The notes under the pieces: model-generated
The model's input: the letters and a program-made list of their open reading frames with translations, nothing else
Told to the model about the DNA's origin: nothing
The model's database searches: none
In this document: positions 46,320 to 53,791 of the stretch, one piece after another
Layout of the letters: the number at the start of each line of letters is the position of its first letter
Position numbering within the stretch: position 1 is the first letter of the stretch
From: JAJFFW01 sp963922595
GTDB taxonomy: Bacteria > Pseudomonadota > Alphaproteobacteria > Caulobacterales > Parvularculaceae
Assembly (NCBI GenBank): GCA_963922595.1
Contig: CAWUIM010000001.1
Span: 72,634 to 136,633, forward strand
DNA length: 64,000 bases
Reading direction: 5' to 3'
Translations under genes and position numbers: made by a program

Positions 46320-46886
46320 ATGGAAAGTGACGCGATGGTTTTTGCAAACTCACGGACGAAAGTTCAGCGCATCGCGGCCGACCAACAGTCAGGAGATCCC
46401 CGCAGCGCACATCGGCATGAAACTGTGGAATTTCTCGAGCGCCGCCGCCTTGCGAATACAAAGCGAGCGGGCGTTATCGCCGCTTACCTGCGTAATACGA
46501 TCGCTGCCCCATTCGTCTATATACTGATCTTTCCTTTAGTCATGTTGGACATTCTCGCCACACTCTTTCAAAACATCGGCTTTCGGTTATGGCGTATTCC
46601 CCAAGTTCAAAGAAAAGCATTTGTCATTGTTGATCGCTACCAGCTCGACCAACTCAACCTCTTTCAGAAATTCAACTGCGTCTATTGCGGTTACGCGAAC
46701 GGCGTTATCGCCTACGCGCGAGAAATCGCCAGCAGAACCGAACTTTATTGGTGTCCAATCAAACATGAAAAGATCGCCGGCGATCCCCATCAACGTTACG
46801 GCGACTTCATCGAGTTTGGCGAAATGAGAGATTTGCAACGCGAACTGCAATCGCGGCGTCGCGATCTTCTGCAGGACGGCGAATAA
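46320..46886 (+). CDS. membrane protein with CVYCGYANG motif, unknown function
   Basis: A 188-aa protein with one hydrophobic hairpin (residues about 58-88, APFVYILIFPLVMLDILATL) and a cytoplasmic domain. That domain holds two cysteines in KFNCVYCGYANGVIAYAREI and a third in ELYWCPIKHEKI, giving a possible metal site (C-x2-C plus C-x3-H). I recall similar sequences only as conserved hypotheticals in proteobacteria. It starts 17 nt after the cytochrome gene, so co-transcription is likely. Confidence 0.6.
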   Translation: MESDAMVFANSRTKVQRIAADQQSGDPRSAHRHETVEFLERRRLANTKRAGVIAAYLRNTIAAPFVYILIFPLVMLDILATLFQNIGFRLWRIPQVQRKAFVIVDRYQLDQLNLFQKFNCVYCGYANGVIAYAREIASRTELYWCPIKHEKIAGDPHQRYGDFIEFGEMRDLQRELQSRRRDLLQDGE

Positions 46887-46896
46887 GGGCAAAGCC

Positions 46897-47709
46897 ATGT
46901 GCCGACTCTATGGATTTTGCGCCACTGAGCCTACAAAAGTCGAATGTACGCTCGTACATGCGCAAAACGCATTAATAGCTCAGAGCAAGAGCGATCAGTC
47001 AGGCAAGAGCCACGCCCATGGTTGGGGAGTCGTTACTTATGAAGACGAAAAACCTCACCGGGAACGACAAGCCTGGGCCGCCTACCACGGGGAGCATTTC
47101 GAACGCGCCGCATCGAAGATATATGCGCCGCTTGTAGTGGCTCATGTCCGCAGGGCGACGGTCGGCGGGCCTTCTTTGGAAAACACCCATCCATTTACAT
47201 TCAACCAATGGACCTTCGCCCATAACGGCACCGTTCCCCATTTCGATCGTTTAAAGCCACGGTTCCTAGAAAAGATTGATCCTAAGCTACGCAAAAAGAT
47301 TGAGGGCGAAACAGACAGCGAGCATCTTTTTTACTTCGCTTTAACGAAGCTCGAAAACGCTGAGTGCGATAATTTGACTGTTCTCCTCACCACCTTGGCG
47401 CAGGAAGTAGAAGACTGGGTTCACGATATCAGCCCTAAAGCGAAACTGGGACTCAATGTTATTTTGACAGATGGGAAAATGATCGCCGGGTCCCGGCTTG
47501 GACGCTCTCTTTTTTACGTTCAACGTCAGGGGATTTATGATTGTGAAATTTGCGGATTTCCCCATATCCATCACAGCCCTGATCGTTCCCATAATGCACT
47601 GGTCGTCGCGTCTGAACCGATCACGCACGAAGCGTGGAATGAAATTCCCGAGCGATCAATTTGGCGTGCGGATATTAAGTCCGGACATATCGCGATATCG
47701 AGATTCTAA
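46897..47709 (+). CDS. class II glutamine amidotransferase (YafJ-like)
   Basis: A 270-aa Ntn-type amidotransferase domain protein. The nucleophile Cys2 is exposed after removal of Met (MCRLYGF). Other active-site features are HAHGWGVVTY, VVAHVRRATVGGPSLENTHP and FAHNGTV. It hydrolyses glutamine to feed ammonia, or acts on a gamma-glutamyl substrate; no synthetase domain is attached. It lies 10 nt after the upstream gene. Confidence 0.88.
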   Translation: MCRLYGFCATEPTKVECTLVHAQNALIAQSKSDQSGKSHAHGWGVVTYEDEKPHRERQAWAAYHGEHFERAASKIYAPLVVAHVRRATVGGPSLENTHPFTFNQWTFAHNGTVPHFDRLKPRFLEKIDPKLRKKIEGETDSEHLFYFALTKLENAECDNLTVLLTTLAQEVEDWVHDISPKAKLGLNVILTDGKMIAGSRLGRSLFYVQRQGIYDCEICGFPHIHHSPDRSHNALVVASEPITHEAWNEIPERSIWRADIKSGHIAISRF

Positions 47710-47844
47710 CGCCTGATCATTTAGGCCGCTAAAGTCGATAATTTTAAAACGCGCAGTCCGCTCGTCCCGTGGCGGTGAGAGTTCAGCGCAACGCGCTTTT
47801 GCAGAATAATGGCGTGTTTAAAAGTCTAACGCTTTTGCGTGTGT

Positions 47845-48276
47845 CTATGATGGCCAGAGGGACCTTATCTTAGGCGGCAGACAACTTTTCACGTTGTCAA
47901 TTTCCCCTTCTGAAATTTTCTCGTCGAGAAGCGCAAACACCGCTCTTACGATTTCGTTTGGGTCACGCTGCACCTTCGTTTTTTGAAACGCCTGCTGGAT
48001 ATGGTCAGTGAATTCATCCGCCGTCCGGTCTTTTGTCGGCCCCGCGCCGGGACGCCATCCTTCAAAGTAAAACCCACGCACCAACATCGGCAATTGCGCG
48101 GCGAGGCCCGCCGCCGTATTCGCCGGCAACCGATCGCGTAAGGCATGGAGCGTCTCGCGCAATGCCCGATAGGCGTCTTCGCGCTCATCAAAGTGCAAGC
48201 TGCCCATCAGCTCTTTTAGCCAGATATTTGTGGTGTGGACCGTGTCATCGAAAACGGTCATGCCGGACAGGCTCAT
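47845..48276 (-). CDS. DUF2267 protein
   Basis: A 143-aa protein of the DUF2267 family. Features are TTNIWLKELMGSLHFDERED, AYRALRETLHALRDRL and FYFEGWRPG, with a C-terminal helical domain. DUF2267 genes often occur in stress or low-oxygen gene groups; the function is unknown. Transcribed alone, with a 292-nt gap upstream that holds an FNR-type box 265 nt away. Confidence 0.85.
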   Translation of the reverse strand: MSLSGMTVFDDTVHTTNIWLKELMGSLHFDEREDAYRALRETLHALRDRLPANTAAGLAAQLPMLVRGFYFEGWRPGAGPTKDRTADEFTDHIQQAFQKTKVQRDPNEIVRAVFALLDEKISEGEIDNVKSCLPPKIRSLWPS

Positions 48277-48540
48277 TGGCTTCTCCTTTTTCTATGACGG
48301 CGCGACGCATTTCCGTCAGCCCCGAAACGGGAAAGCCCGCGGCGCTGTCGCTCCACGTAAAGGTTTCCCCAAACGCGCTGCGCGCCAGCCGCCTCGCGGG
48401 CTCCGTCGCATCGGATCATCGCCTCACTGATCCATCGCTAAAGCCGATCCACACCCAAAAGGATATTTCACGATTTCGCTTCTTCAGGTCAGCTCCTCTT
48501 TGCGGCTTGATCACGATAACGCGGGCCGAGACGCGAAAAA

Positions 48541-48554
48541 TTGAGTTGAGTCAA
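48541..48554. promoter_or_regulatory. FNR/FixK-type box downstream of the DUF3775 gene
   Basis: TTGAGTTGAGTCAA matches TTGA-N6-TCAA. It overlaps a second palindrome (AGTTGAGTCAACT, 48544-48556). It lies 265 nt from the DUF2267 start, so its target gene is unclear; it is the least convincing of the perfect sites. Confidence 0.4.
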
Positions 48555-48568
48555 CTTTGTGATTTTTT

Positions 48569-48991
48569 TCAAAAATGATCCCGTTCGTACTGGTCGAGAT
48601 CGTAACCGGCAAGCGACAAGCCCTCTTCCAGGTAATCGCTGAAGAGCGGCGTCTGCTTTAAGTAAAGAGGAATATGCTTATGCTCCAGATTAACAGCTTC
48701 ATCGCGGGCCTTTGCGAATTCCGCAATATCGAAGTCGCCGCGGCCTATCCAGGTTAGCGTCAGCAGATCGAGTTGTTCATCCTCGTTCAAAGCCTCTAAC
48801 GCCGAGGACAGTTCTTCTTCGACAGCGTCATCCGGACTATCCTCCAGCACCGCAACTTCTTTGTCATCAGTCGGATTTGACCCTGTTTGCAGGTCCGTAC
48901 TCTCCGTTTTAGCGTCGAATTCGCGGGCCTTCATCAAAATGAAAAATGCTTTCTTTGGATCAAGGGAAATATTGGGGATCGGCTCAGGCAT
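48569..48991 (-). CDS. DUF3775 protein
   Basis: A 140-aa cytoplasmic protein of the DUF3775 family. An N-terminal segment (ISLDPKKAFFILMKAREFDA) is followed by an acidic linker and then the conserved LNEDEQLDLLTLTWIGRGDF and LKQTPLFSDYLEEGLSLAGY regions. It is found in alphaproteobacteria; the function is unknown. It starts 13 nt after the HPF/cold-shock gene, in the same unit. Confidence 0.8.
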   Translation of the reverse strand: MPEPIPNISLDPKKAFFILMKAREFDAKTESTDLQTGSNPTDDKEVAVLEDSPDDAVEEELSSALEALNEDEQLDLLTLTWIGRGDFDIAEFAKARDEAVNLEHKHIPLYLKQTPLFSDYLEEGLSLAGYDLDQYERDHF

Positions 48992-49004
48992 TTTCTGTAA
49001 ATCC

Positions 49005-49553
49005 TCAAGCCGGTCTAACCGTTGTCGCTTGCGGACCCTTATCGCCGCGCGTCTCCGCAAAAGTTACGCGATCTCCCACCTTCAGGCGATCAAAACCGTT
49101 TTTGGCCACGCTGTTTCTATGGAAGTAGATTTCTCGACCGTCGAAGGTTTCGATAAAACCGTAATCTTCTTCGGCGATTAACGTCCCGACAATGGCTTGC
49201 GGGGGATCGTCATGATGTTTTACAGCGCCGCGCAATTTGCGCGCCTCGTCTTGCAACTGCCGTCGCGCCGCCATGAACGCGTCGCGGATCGCCACATAAA
49301 CGTCTTCATGAGCGTGGTCATTCGGAGGATTTCGATTAGCCATCACTTCACGCCCATCGGGCAACGTTAAGTGAACGGAGACACTGTAAAGGTCGCCATG
49401 CACATGGCGTTTTTGCGGTTTCGCAATAACCGCGCGACAAGCCGTAATGCGTCCAAAAAATCTTTCAAGTTTCGTGATCTCGTTGCGGACGCGTGCGGAA
49501 ATCGCATCGGACGGCTCAAGCCCCTCAAAGGCGATTTTCGGATCAGTTTCCAT
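49005..49553 (-). CDS. HPF/RaiA ribosome-binding domain fused to a cold-shock domain
   Basis: A 182-aa fusion. Residues 1-115 are an HPF/RaiA-like hibernation factor domain (ISARVRNEITKLERFFGRIT, then VSVHLTLPDGREVMANRNPP and EDVYVAIRDAFMAARRQLQD). Residues 120-180 are a cold-shock domain (GTLIAEEDYGFIETFDGREI, YFHRNSVAKNGFDRLKVGDR). It probably binds ribosomes and RNA to hold translation during energy or oxygen stress. A perfect FNR-type box lies 71 nt ahead of it. Confidence 0.87.
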   Translation of the reverse strand: METDPKIAFEGLEPSDAISARVRNEITKLERFFGRITACRAVIAKPQKRHVHGDLYSVSVHLTLPDGREVMANRNPPNDHAHEDVYVAIRDAFMAARRQLQDEARKLRGAVKHHDDPPQAIVGTLIAEEDYGFIETFDGREIYFHRNSVAKNGFDRLKVGDRVTFAETRGDKGPQATTVRPA

Positions 49554-49623
49554 AAGTGGTTATCCAAGCCATGATGTCAAACGTTTGGGCGCGCCTTGAT
49601 AACAAGATCCTGATCAATACGGT

Positions 49624-49637
49624 TTGACGTTGGTCAA
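49624..49637. promoter_or_regulatory. FNR/FixK-type box upstream of the HPF/cold-shock gene
   Basis: TTGACGTTGGTCAA is a perfect TTGA-N6-TCAA match, 71 nt ahead of the HPF/cold-shock start. A second partial box (TTGATCAGGATC on the minus strand) lies next to it near 49604-49617. Confidence 0.6.
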
Positions 49638-49718
49638 TTTCGGACGGCGCACGGCCTATCCATCGACAAATCGGCCACATTCCGCATTCAGATGTTCAGG
49701 CGCTTTTTTTCAAACGCG

Positions 49719-50252
49719 CTAAGATACCGCTCCATCACCCGCCTGCTCCTCGACGAGGCCCACAACATAGTTCTTGCCATAGTATTTCGCGCACTTTGGA
49801 CAGGTTGTATAAAAGAAAAAGATATCAGGCGACGCTTCATCGCCACGGCCGGCGTCGTTTATCAATTGGTCATGCCACTTCTTTGCGTCTTTATACGGAC
49901 CTTCAAAAACCCTTGTCAGATAATCGCCTGATAGATAAGCCATTTCTTCTCCAGGAACGTCTTTAGAAACGGCAAAAAAATGCTCCCCCTTCCAAGGAGA
50001 TACATCCCGGCTCAGCACGAGCACGTCATCTGGATCATCAGCTCCCGCATCAGTGATCGCGAGAAAAGTCTTCGGAAAAATTTTCCCCATATTTATCGGC
50101 ACATGCATGATGCTCTTCGTTGTCGCCCTTACGAACCGCTTGTCCTTAAAATGAAGGTGTCGATTATCCCAGCCATCGGGATTGAAACGAGGGCAACAAT
50201 TTGTTGGATTATCACCGGCATCATAATGAGGAACGGCGTTAACCTGCATCAT
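49719..50252 (-). CDS. conserved hypothetical protein with C-terminal CPKC motif
   Basis: A 177-aa protein with three visible features: NPTNCCPRFNPDGWDNRHLH near the N-terminus, then LSRDVSPWKGEHFFAVSKDV and VFEGPYKDAKKWHDQL, and a C-terminal FFYTTCPKCAKYYGKNYVVG. The pattern suggests a small domain with a zinc-ribbon-like or redox Cys pair. I know similar sequences only as conserved hypothetical proteins annotated loosely as hydrolases. The start at 50252 is supported by AAGGAG. An inverted repeat (50272-50289) lies just upstream. Confidence 0.65.
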   Translation of the reverse strand: MMQVNAVPHYDAGDNPTNCCPRFNPDGWDNRHLHFKDKRFVRATTKSIMHVPINMGKIFPKTFLAITDAGADDPDDVLVLSRDVSPWKGEHFFAVSKDVPGEEMAYLSGDYLTRVFEGPYKDAKKWHDQLINDAGRGDEASPDIFFFYTTCPKCAKYYGKNYVVGLVEEQAGDGAVS

Positions 50253-50271
50253 TACTCTCCTTAATCGCAAC

Positions 50272-50289
50272 CAATCACCGTATTGGTGA
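50272..50289. promoter_or_regulatory. inverted repeat ahead of the CPKC hypothetical gene
   Basis: ACCAAT-CACCGT-ATTGGT is a 6-bp perfect inverted repeat lying 20 nt ahead of the gene start, so it falls in the leader or core promoter. It could be an operator or a leader hairpin. Confidence 0.35.
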
Positions 50290-50412
50290 CTAAATTCATG
50301 TCCGAGAATCCGACTGGCGCCTCGTAGCGATTGCTCGCAGATGCCAAGCTTCTCCAAAGCTCCTGCTGATCTGTAGTTTACCGCAATCTATTCGCCAAAA
50401 AGCACATGCTGT

Positions 50413-50426
50413 TTGATCCTCGTCAA
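50413..50426. promoter_or_regulatory. FNR/FixK-type box in the divergent gap (proximal)
   Basis: TTGATCCTCGTCAA is a perfect TTGA-N6-TCAA match, 160 nt from the CPKC hypothetical start and 184 nt from the DUF992 start. Confidence 0.5.
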
Positions 50427-50540
50427 CGGCTCACCAATGCCGTTATTGACGGTCTAACGGCTCCTGGAAAGCCCGACGCAACATAAGCAAAAAAGCAATG
50501 TAAAAAAAAACGCATATCACGATCATACGATTTTGTTTGC

Positions 50541-50554
50541 TTGATCCCAATCAA
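50541..50554. promoter_or_regulatory. FNR box (consensus) upstream of the DUF992 gene
   Basis: TTGATCCCAATCAA matches the full FNR consensus TTGAT-N4-ATCAA at all ten positions. It ends 56 nt ahead of the DUF992 start, as expected for an activator site near -41. Confidence 0.7.
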
Positions 50555-50610
50555 TGATCCTGTTTTCGAATAGGGCATGGTGATGGAAAACGAGCATCAG
50601 GGATTTTCCA

Positions 50611-51105
50611 ATGAAAAACTTCCTCCTCATCATCTTTTCGGCGTTCTGCAGTTTCACACTCGCCATTGCGGATAACACCCCGCTCTATGAAGACTTCGAT
50701 GTCCTTGGCGTACTCACGTGCGAAATCGAAGGCGACGTTCGCCTACTTGTGGGCTCCGACAAATTTCTAACTTGCGATTACGAGCCGCGCGGACTCCCCG
50801 ATTTGCTTAAACGGCGCGCCGGTTATGTGAGGGAGCTTCAGGAAGGCATTTCTGCGCAAAGCACAGATTTTATCTGTTGGACCGTCCTTCGGCTTCACAA
50901 AGAAGGGACGGAAAAGACAAATTCGGTCAACATTGCTGGCGATTATCGTTTAGCGGCCCCAGACACCATAAATGAATTCAAGTTAAAGGAGCACACGCTC
51001 GTTGGCGGCCGGATGCAGAGCATTGCGCTTGAGCCGCGCTGCGTTGCACCTCGCGCCGGCGAAAACATCGCGCACAAAGTGACTCGTTTCGAGATCGCAG
51101 ACTAA
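50611..51105 (+). CDS. DUF992-like secreted protein
   Basis: A 164-aa protein with a signal peptide (ends SFTLAIA-D). The mature part matches the DUF992 pattern: VLGVLTCEIEGDVRLLVGSD, FLTCDYEPR, a W-x-V-L strand, then TLVGGRMQSIALEPRCVAPR and GENIAHKVTRFEI. Cysteines in LTCEIEG and LTCDYEP are likely disulfide-linked. DUF992 proteins are alphaproteobacterial periplasmic proteins of unknown role. An FNR-consensus box lies just upstream, so oxygen-linked expression is likely. Confidence 0.7.
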   Translation: MKNFLLIIFSAFCSFTLAIADNTPLYEDFDVLGVLTCEIEGDVRLLVGSDKFLTCDYEPRGLPDLLKRRAGYVRELQEGISAQSTDFICWTVLRLHKEGTEKTNSVNIAGDYRLAAPDTINEFKLKEHTLVGGRMQSIALEPRCVAPRAGENIAHKVTRFEIAD

Positions 51106-51148
51106 TCCTGTCGAACCAAACGAATTTTGATGCGAGCACGGATTGGAT

Positions 51149-51496
51149 ATGACGATACATCATAATCTCTCTTTCAGACTACTCGTTCTTGGCGCCTGCG
51201 CTTTATTGCCGACCGGCTGTTTTGTTCATATGCATTATGGACATGGTCCAATCTTAGCGGACACCGGCGTCGTATATGTTCGCCCAGCGCCGCCGCCGCC
51301 GCGCAGATTTCAACGGCCGCCCCGCCCCGTTACAGGCGCGATCTGGATCGGCGGTTATTGGCGATGGGCAGGCGATCGTTATGTGTGGCGGCGTGGATAT
51401 TGGGAGCGCAATCCCAAAGTCGGTGCAACTTGGACTCCTGGACGATGGATACACACGCGCCGCGGCTGGTATTGGCGCCCTGGCTATTGGCGGTGA
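51149..51496 (+). CDS. YXWGXW-repeat lipoprotein
   Basis: A 115-aa predicted lipoprotein with signal and lipobox LLPTGC. The rest is rich in aromatic residues and Arg, with Y/W-x-W motifs of the YXWGXW type (IWIGGYWRWAGDRYVWRRGY, WTPGRWIHTRRGWYWRPGYW). Such proteins are outer-membrane-associated, with unknown function. The ATG at 51149 is preferred over the TTG at 51143. Confidence 0.75.
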   Translation: MTIHHNLSFRLLVLGACALLPTGCFVHMHYGHGPILADTGVVYVRPAPPPPRRFQRPPRPVTGAIWIGGYWRWAGDRYVWRRGYWERNPKVGATWTPGRWIHTRRGWYWRPGYWR

Positions 51497-51997
51497 TTTT
51501 CTTTCTTTATCGATCAATAGCATGGCCGTAGCCTCTTCGAACGATCACTTGATTGGAACTGTTGACGTAGGTTTATCAGAATAAATCGGCCCGCGGCGAC
51601 GCCCTGAAGGCTACGTCTGCAAAAGCTGCTTAATTCGTTTGCGCGTTTTTTCTGTTCATTTCGCTTTGCGACGAGCCTGCTGAGTTTCAACAAGCGCAGG
51701 GTTATATCGTCGAAATTGCGCCATTGGTCGCCGCAAAAGATCCTTACGATTTTGAGAATATTGATTGGGATCAACGCCCCAAAGATGCTGACGCCGTAAA
51801 TCCCGGGTGCAGCTCGAAGTTGGCTTTAACGCAGATGGTTTTTAGGGACACCGCCCCTGCCTGATGTTCCCCAAAAAACTTTCTTTTCGAGCTACTGGGT
51901 CTGAGGCGGCGGCGCAGCGCTTGTTTGGGGGATGCGCGGCGAAGTGAAAACTCTCTAATCCGCAGCCTCAGACTCATTTTTCACAATAAGAAAAAAT
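51497..51997. other. 501-nt gap with an FNR-consensus box and a start-less open frame
   Basis: No convincing gene. An open frame without ATG, GTG or TTG start runs on the plus strand from about 51634 to 51864; its centre reads VEIAPLVAAKDPYDFENIDW, which could be a gene remnant or chance. A perfect FNR consensus lies within it at 51761-51774. Confidence 0.5.
51761..51774. promoter_or_regulatory. FNR box (consensus)
   Basis: TTGATTGGGATCAA matches TTGAT-N4-ATCAA at all ten positions. The nearest confident gene downstream is the CMD-like gene at 51998, 224 nt away, so either the leader is long or an unrecognised RNA or small gene lies between. Confidence 0.6.
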
Positions 51998-52555
51998 ATG
52001 GGAGTCGAGATGACTGATTTTAAGAACGCTGCAGCGGAAATTACTGATGGCGTCAATTTCTTACGCCGCCAAACAGCCGATGCGACCTCCGCGTTCCTGG
52101 CGCTGAACAACATGCTCAAGAGGAATGTGCTTTCAAGCCCGCAGCAACGCTATGTGCTGGCCGCCGCTCTCGGCGTGGCCTCATCGTGCGCGGCTTGCGC
52201 TTGCAGCCAGGCCAAAAACGCCGCGCGCTCCGGTGTGTCGCGCGGCACAATGAAGTTGGCGCTTGAGCGCGGCGTATTGATGGCGCAAAGCCCAGCGAGC
52301 GTAATTGCTGCTGAAGCTCTTGCTGACTTTGATCGAGCGACCCCGCGGCGCACGGCAGTGGACGGGAATTCAGTCACTCCAAAAACGAGGAATTCGATCA
52401 TAAACAAATTCCGTCGAGCGGAATTGGCGGAGCGTTTTCGCGAGGACGCTTCACTTCATCAGGAATCCAATTCCGACGCCCTCATGAGCGATGCTTCGGC
52501 GCTTAGAGAAAAGCTGACGCGAAGCGTCGCCGATACTTCAAAATCAGGCGCTTGA
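51998..52555 (+). CDS. carboxymuconolactone decarboxylase-like (AhpD-type) protein
   Basis: A 185-aa, all-helical protein. The central part resembles the CMD/AhpD core (ADATSAFLALNNMLKRNVLS, then PQQRYVLAAALGVASSCAAC), with a C-x-x-C. In AhpD the motif is C-x2-C-x3-H; here the His position is Gln (CAACACSQ), so peroxidase-coupled activity is doubtful. An extra 60-residue C-terminal tail is charged. It may be a redox carrier or a non-catalytic member. An in-frame ATG at 52010 is an alternative start. Confidence 0.55.
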   Translation: MGVEMTDFKNAAAEITDGVNFLRRQTADATSAFLALNNMLKRNVLSSPQQRYVLAAALGVASSCAACACSQAKNAARSGVSRGTMKLALERGVLMAQSPASVIAAEALADFDRATPRRTAVDGNSVTPKTRNSIINKFRRAELAERFREDASLHQESNSDALMSDASALREKLTRSVADTSKSGA

Positions 52556-52981
52556 CCGCGCTTCATTGGCGATCGTCCGATCAAAGACTTCAAACACCGC
52601 CATGCCGCCAGCCATCGCCGCCAAGAATAGGAGGACAGGCGCGCCGCCGACGGTGACATCTGTGATCGCCGGCCCCGGACACAGGCCGACAAGCCCCCAA
52701 CCGATACCGAAACAGGCTGCTCCGATAATTAAGCGCGCGTCAATATCGTTGCGGTTCGGCAAATGGAACCGGTCGCCCAGAAACGGCGTCGGCCGCTGCA
52801 AGACGAACCGATAACCGATTGCAGTGACCGCCAGCGCAACGCCCATCACAATGGCGAGCGACGGATCCCAGTCGCCGAATACGTCGAGAAATGCACGCAC
52901 CTTTGCTGGGTTCACCATTTCGGAAACAATCAACCCGAATCCAAATATTAGACCGGCGAAAAAAGCTGCAAAATTCTTCAT
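52544..52981 (-). CDS. YeeE/YedE-like half transporter (DUF6691, PmpB-like)
   Basis: A 145-aa membrane protein with four helices. The half-transporter signature is FGIGWGLVGLCPGPAITDVT, with Cys in the LCPGP motif. It works with the adjacent YeeE-like gene (gap 4 nt) as a sulfur-compound channel (sulfite or thiosulfate). The 3' end overlaps the CMD-like gene by 12 nt on the other strand. Confidence 0.83.
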   Translation of the reverse strand: MKNFAAFFAGLIFGFGLIVSEMVNPAKVRAFLDVFGDWDPSLAIVMGVALAVTAIGYRFVLQRPTPFLGDRFHLPNRNDIDARLIIGAACFGIGWGLVGLCPGPAITDVTVGGAPVLLFLAAMAGGMAVFEVFDRTIANEARSSA

Positions 52982-52985
52982 CGTG

Positions 52986-53435
52986 CTAGCCCGCAGTCAG
53001 ATTCATTAGGAATACAGTGGCGATCCCGGTACCCATAAAGACAAGGGTTGATGCGATGGACCGCGCGGACACTCGCGAAACGCCGCAGACGCCATGCCCG
53101 CTCGTGCACCCGGAGCCGAGGCGCGTGCTGAAACCAACCAGAAAGCCGGCGATAATGATCGTTGGCGCGCCTGCGGATAATTCAAACGCAATAGACTGGC
53201 CGGTCAGCGACCACATCAATGGCGCGCTGACGAGACCTATAACGAACAGGATACGCCATAATCGATCATCTACCGGCGACACCATCATGCCGGACGCAAT
53301 GCCGCTTATTCCGGCTATTCGGCCGTTCAACGCCATCAACAAAACTGCGGCCGCGCCAATAAGCGCGCCTCCCAAGCTGGCCGATACCGGTGTGAATTCA
53401 GTCAAGATCGTCTCCACATTACTCAAAGTATGCAC
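52986..53435 (-). CDS. YeeE/YedE-like sulfur transporter half (PmpA-like)
   Basis: A 149-aa membrane protein with four helices and the family signature FSTRLGSGCTSGHGVCGVSR, whose two cysteines guide sulfur species. It pairs with the DUF6691 protein. In BigR-type sulfide operons this pair usually sits beside the persulfide dioxygenase; here the two are 9 kb apart. Confidence 0.87.
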   Translation of the reverse strand: MHTLSNVETILTEFTPVSASLGGALIGAAAVLLMALNGRIAGISGIASGMMVSPVDDRLWRILFVIGLVSAPLMWSLTGQSIAFELSAGAPTIIIAGFLVGFSTRLGSGCTSGHGVCGVSRVSARSIASTLVFMGTGIATVFLMNLTAG

Positions 53436-53791
53436 CGCCTTCTCGATACGCTTATGGACGCATCAATTTAGACGTTTTCGCAGGCTATATATCTTCCAGA
53501 ATTTCGACCGCTAGTGCGGCAAAACGCCAGCAGGGCGAGCGTTGAAGCCTGTTCGTCAATCATCAGCGCATGCTTTATTTTGGTTGCTGATTTCATACGT
53601 TATTTAGTACGCGGTGCGTCGGAATCCAGATTGGATAGACCATTTCGCCGGCATGTTGGATTCAAGATTGCGGGCGCCGGAGGGTGCATTAGCGCATTTC
53701 AGGTCTCCCAGAGTCGCCACGCCCGTAAAAATTCAACAGCCACTGGTCCGTTGCCTGTCCAATCACTACTGAAATCGATAAAGTGAGGGGG
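53436..53791. other. 356-nt gap without a recognisable gene
   Basis: A 90-codon frame (53514-53786, plus strand) runs up to the VIT gene but has random-looking composition, so I do not call it. No TTGA-N6-TCAA box is seen here. Confidence 0.5.

Larger units (their letters stand above)
50253..50610. other. 358-nt divergent gap with three regulatory-type sites
   Basis: No gene is seen. The gap holds an ACCAAT-N6-ATTGGT inverted repeat (50272-50289) and two FNR/FixK-type boxes (50413-50426, 50541-50554), and divides the CPKC hypothetical protein from the DUF992 gene. Confidence 0.6.

Noticed and set aside
48277..48568. Plus-strand frame extending from inside the DUF2267 gene
   Set aside because: It is mostly antisense to the DUF2267 gene, with no recognisable domain.
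53514..53786. 90-codon frame ending at the VIT gene
   Set aside because: Composition looks random, there is no domain or clear ribosome-binding site, and the VIT gene has its own.
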